Under the pieces are notes generated by a model that ran no database searches, was not told the DNA's origin, and saw only the letters and a list, made by a program, of their open reading frames with translations. From positions 1,313,489 to 1,377,488 of the forward strand of contig NW_020653855.1 in the NCBI RefSeq assembly GCF_003589595.1: 64,000 bases of DNA, given 5' to 3'. Position numbers and translations under genes: made by a program. Shown in pieces: positions 63,891-64,000 of the stretch (the first letter of the stretch is position 1; each line of letters begins with the position of its first letter). The DNA is from Hyposmocoma kahamanoa (lineage: Eukaryota; Arthropoda; Insecta; Lepidoptera; Cosmopterigidae).

Positions 63891-64000
63891 ATTTATAATT
63901 TACGATATTTATTTCATATCATATATAATATATATTTATATATAATATTTATTTCCAAAAAATCTTTGCGTCCAAATTACCTCAATGTCTCAAGACGAAA

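Overview
This window is eukaryotic: genes are split by GT-AG introns, AT-rich non-coding DNA dominates, and transposable elements take up much of the space. The repeats point to an insect, most likely a moth or butterfly. They include tRNA-headed SINEs ending in a 'gatggcgctac' tail, the abundant dispersed repeat beginning 'aaccgacttcaaaaaagg', and short MITEs (small non-autonomous DNA transposons). The species call is inference. The ORF, splice-phase and repeat readings come directly from the sequence.

The window holds two host genes. From the left edge to 17737 on the plus strand lies the 3' part of an ABC subfamily C transporter (MRP4 / lethal(2)03659 type). Twelve exons are visible, every junction keeps phase, and together they encode the last helices of TMD2, a complete canonical NBD2 and the C-terminus. 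From 40782 down to 29944 on the minus strand lies a complete six-exon gene for a 687-residue CKAP2/CKAP2L-like spindle protein with a recognisable CKAP2 C-terminal domain. A CpG-rich candidate first exon on the plus strand at 41634-41762 may mark the start of a third gene, with coding exons beyond the window or not recognised. A 79-codon ORF inside CKAP2-like intron 1 is of unknown status.

The rest is intronic or intergenic and mostly built of mobile elements. Non-LTR retrotransposons include one near-intact element at about 46.8-50.5 kb with a 981-codon endonuclease/reverse transcriptase ORF. There are also decayed fragments at 6.5, 7.3-8.0, 14.9-15.3, 18.7-19.35, 30.3-32.2, 36.5-37.2 and 56.6-57.0 kb. 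A Penelope-like GIY-YIG fragment lies at 51.8-52.3 kb and a mariner-type transposase fragment at 25.7-26.1 kb. Several MITE families can be delimited to the base: six copies of a CATTGACTTACAA-ended family with 8-bp target duplications, a CATCGAG-ended family with 8-bp duplications, an hAT-like TAGAG family, and a GACCCCTCC-ended family that inserts into the others. A dispersed SINE-like family (called A here) has about 16 copies, three of them immediately upstream of ABC splice acceptors. A 400-base run of N at 19509-19908 sits inside a terminal-inverted-repeat element.

The two genes overlap in no way and show no functional coupling. I found no operon, CRISPR array, prokaryotic gene or new host system. 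The most informative content is the nested order of mobile elements and their closeness to splice sites.
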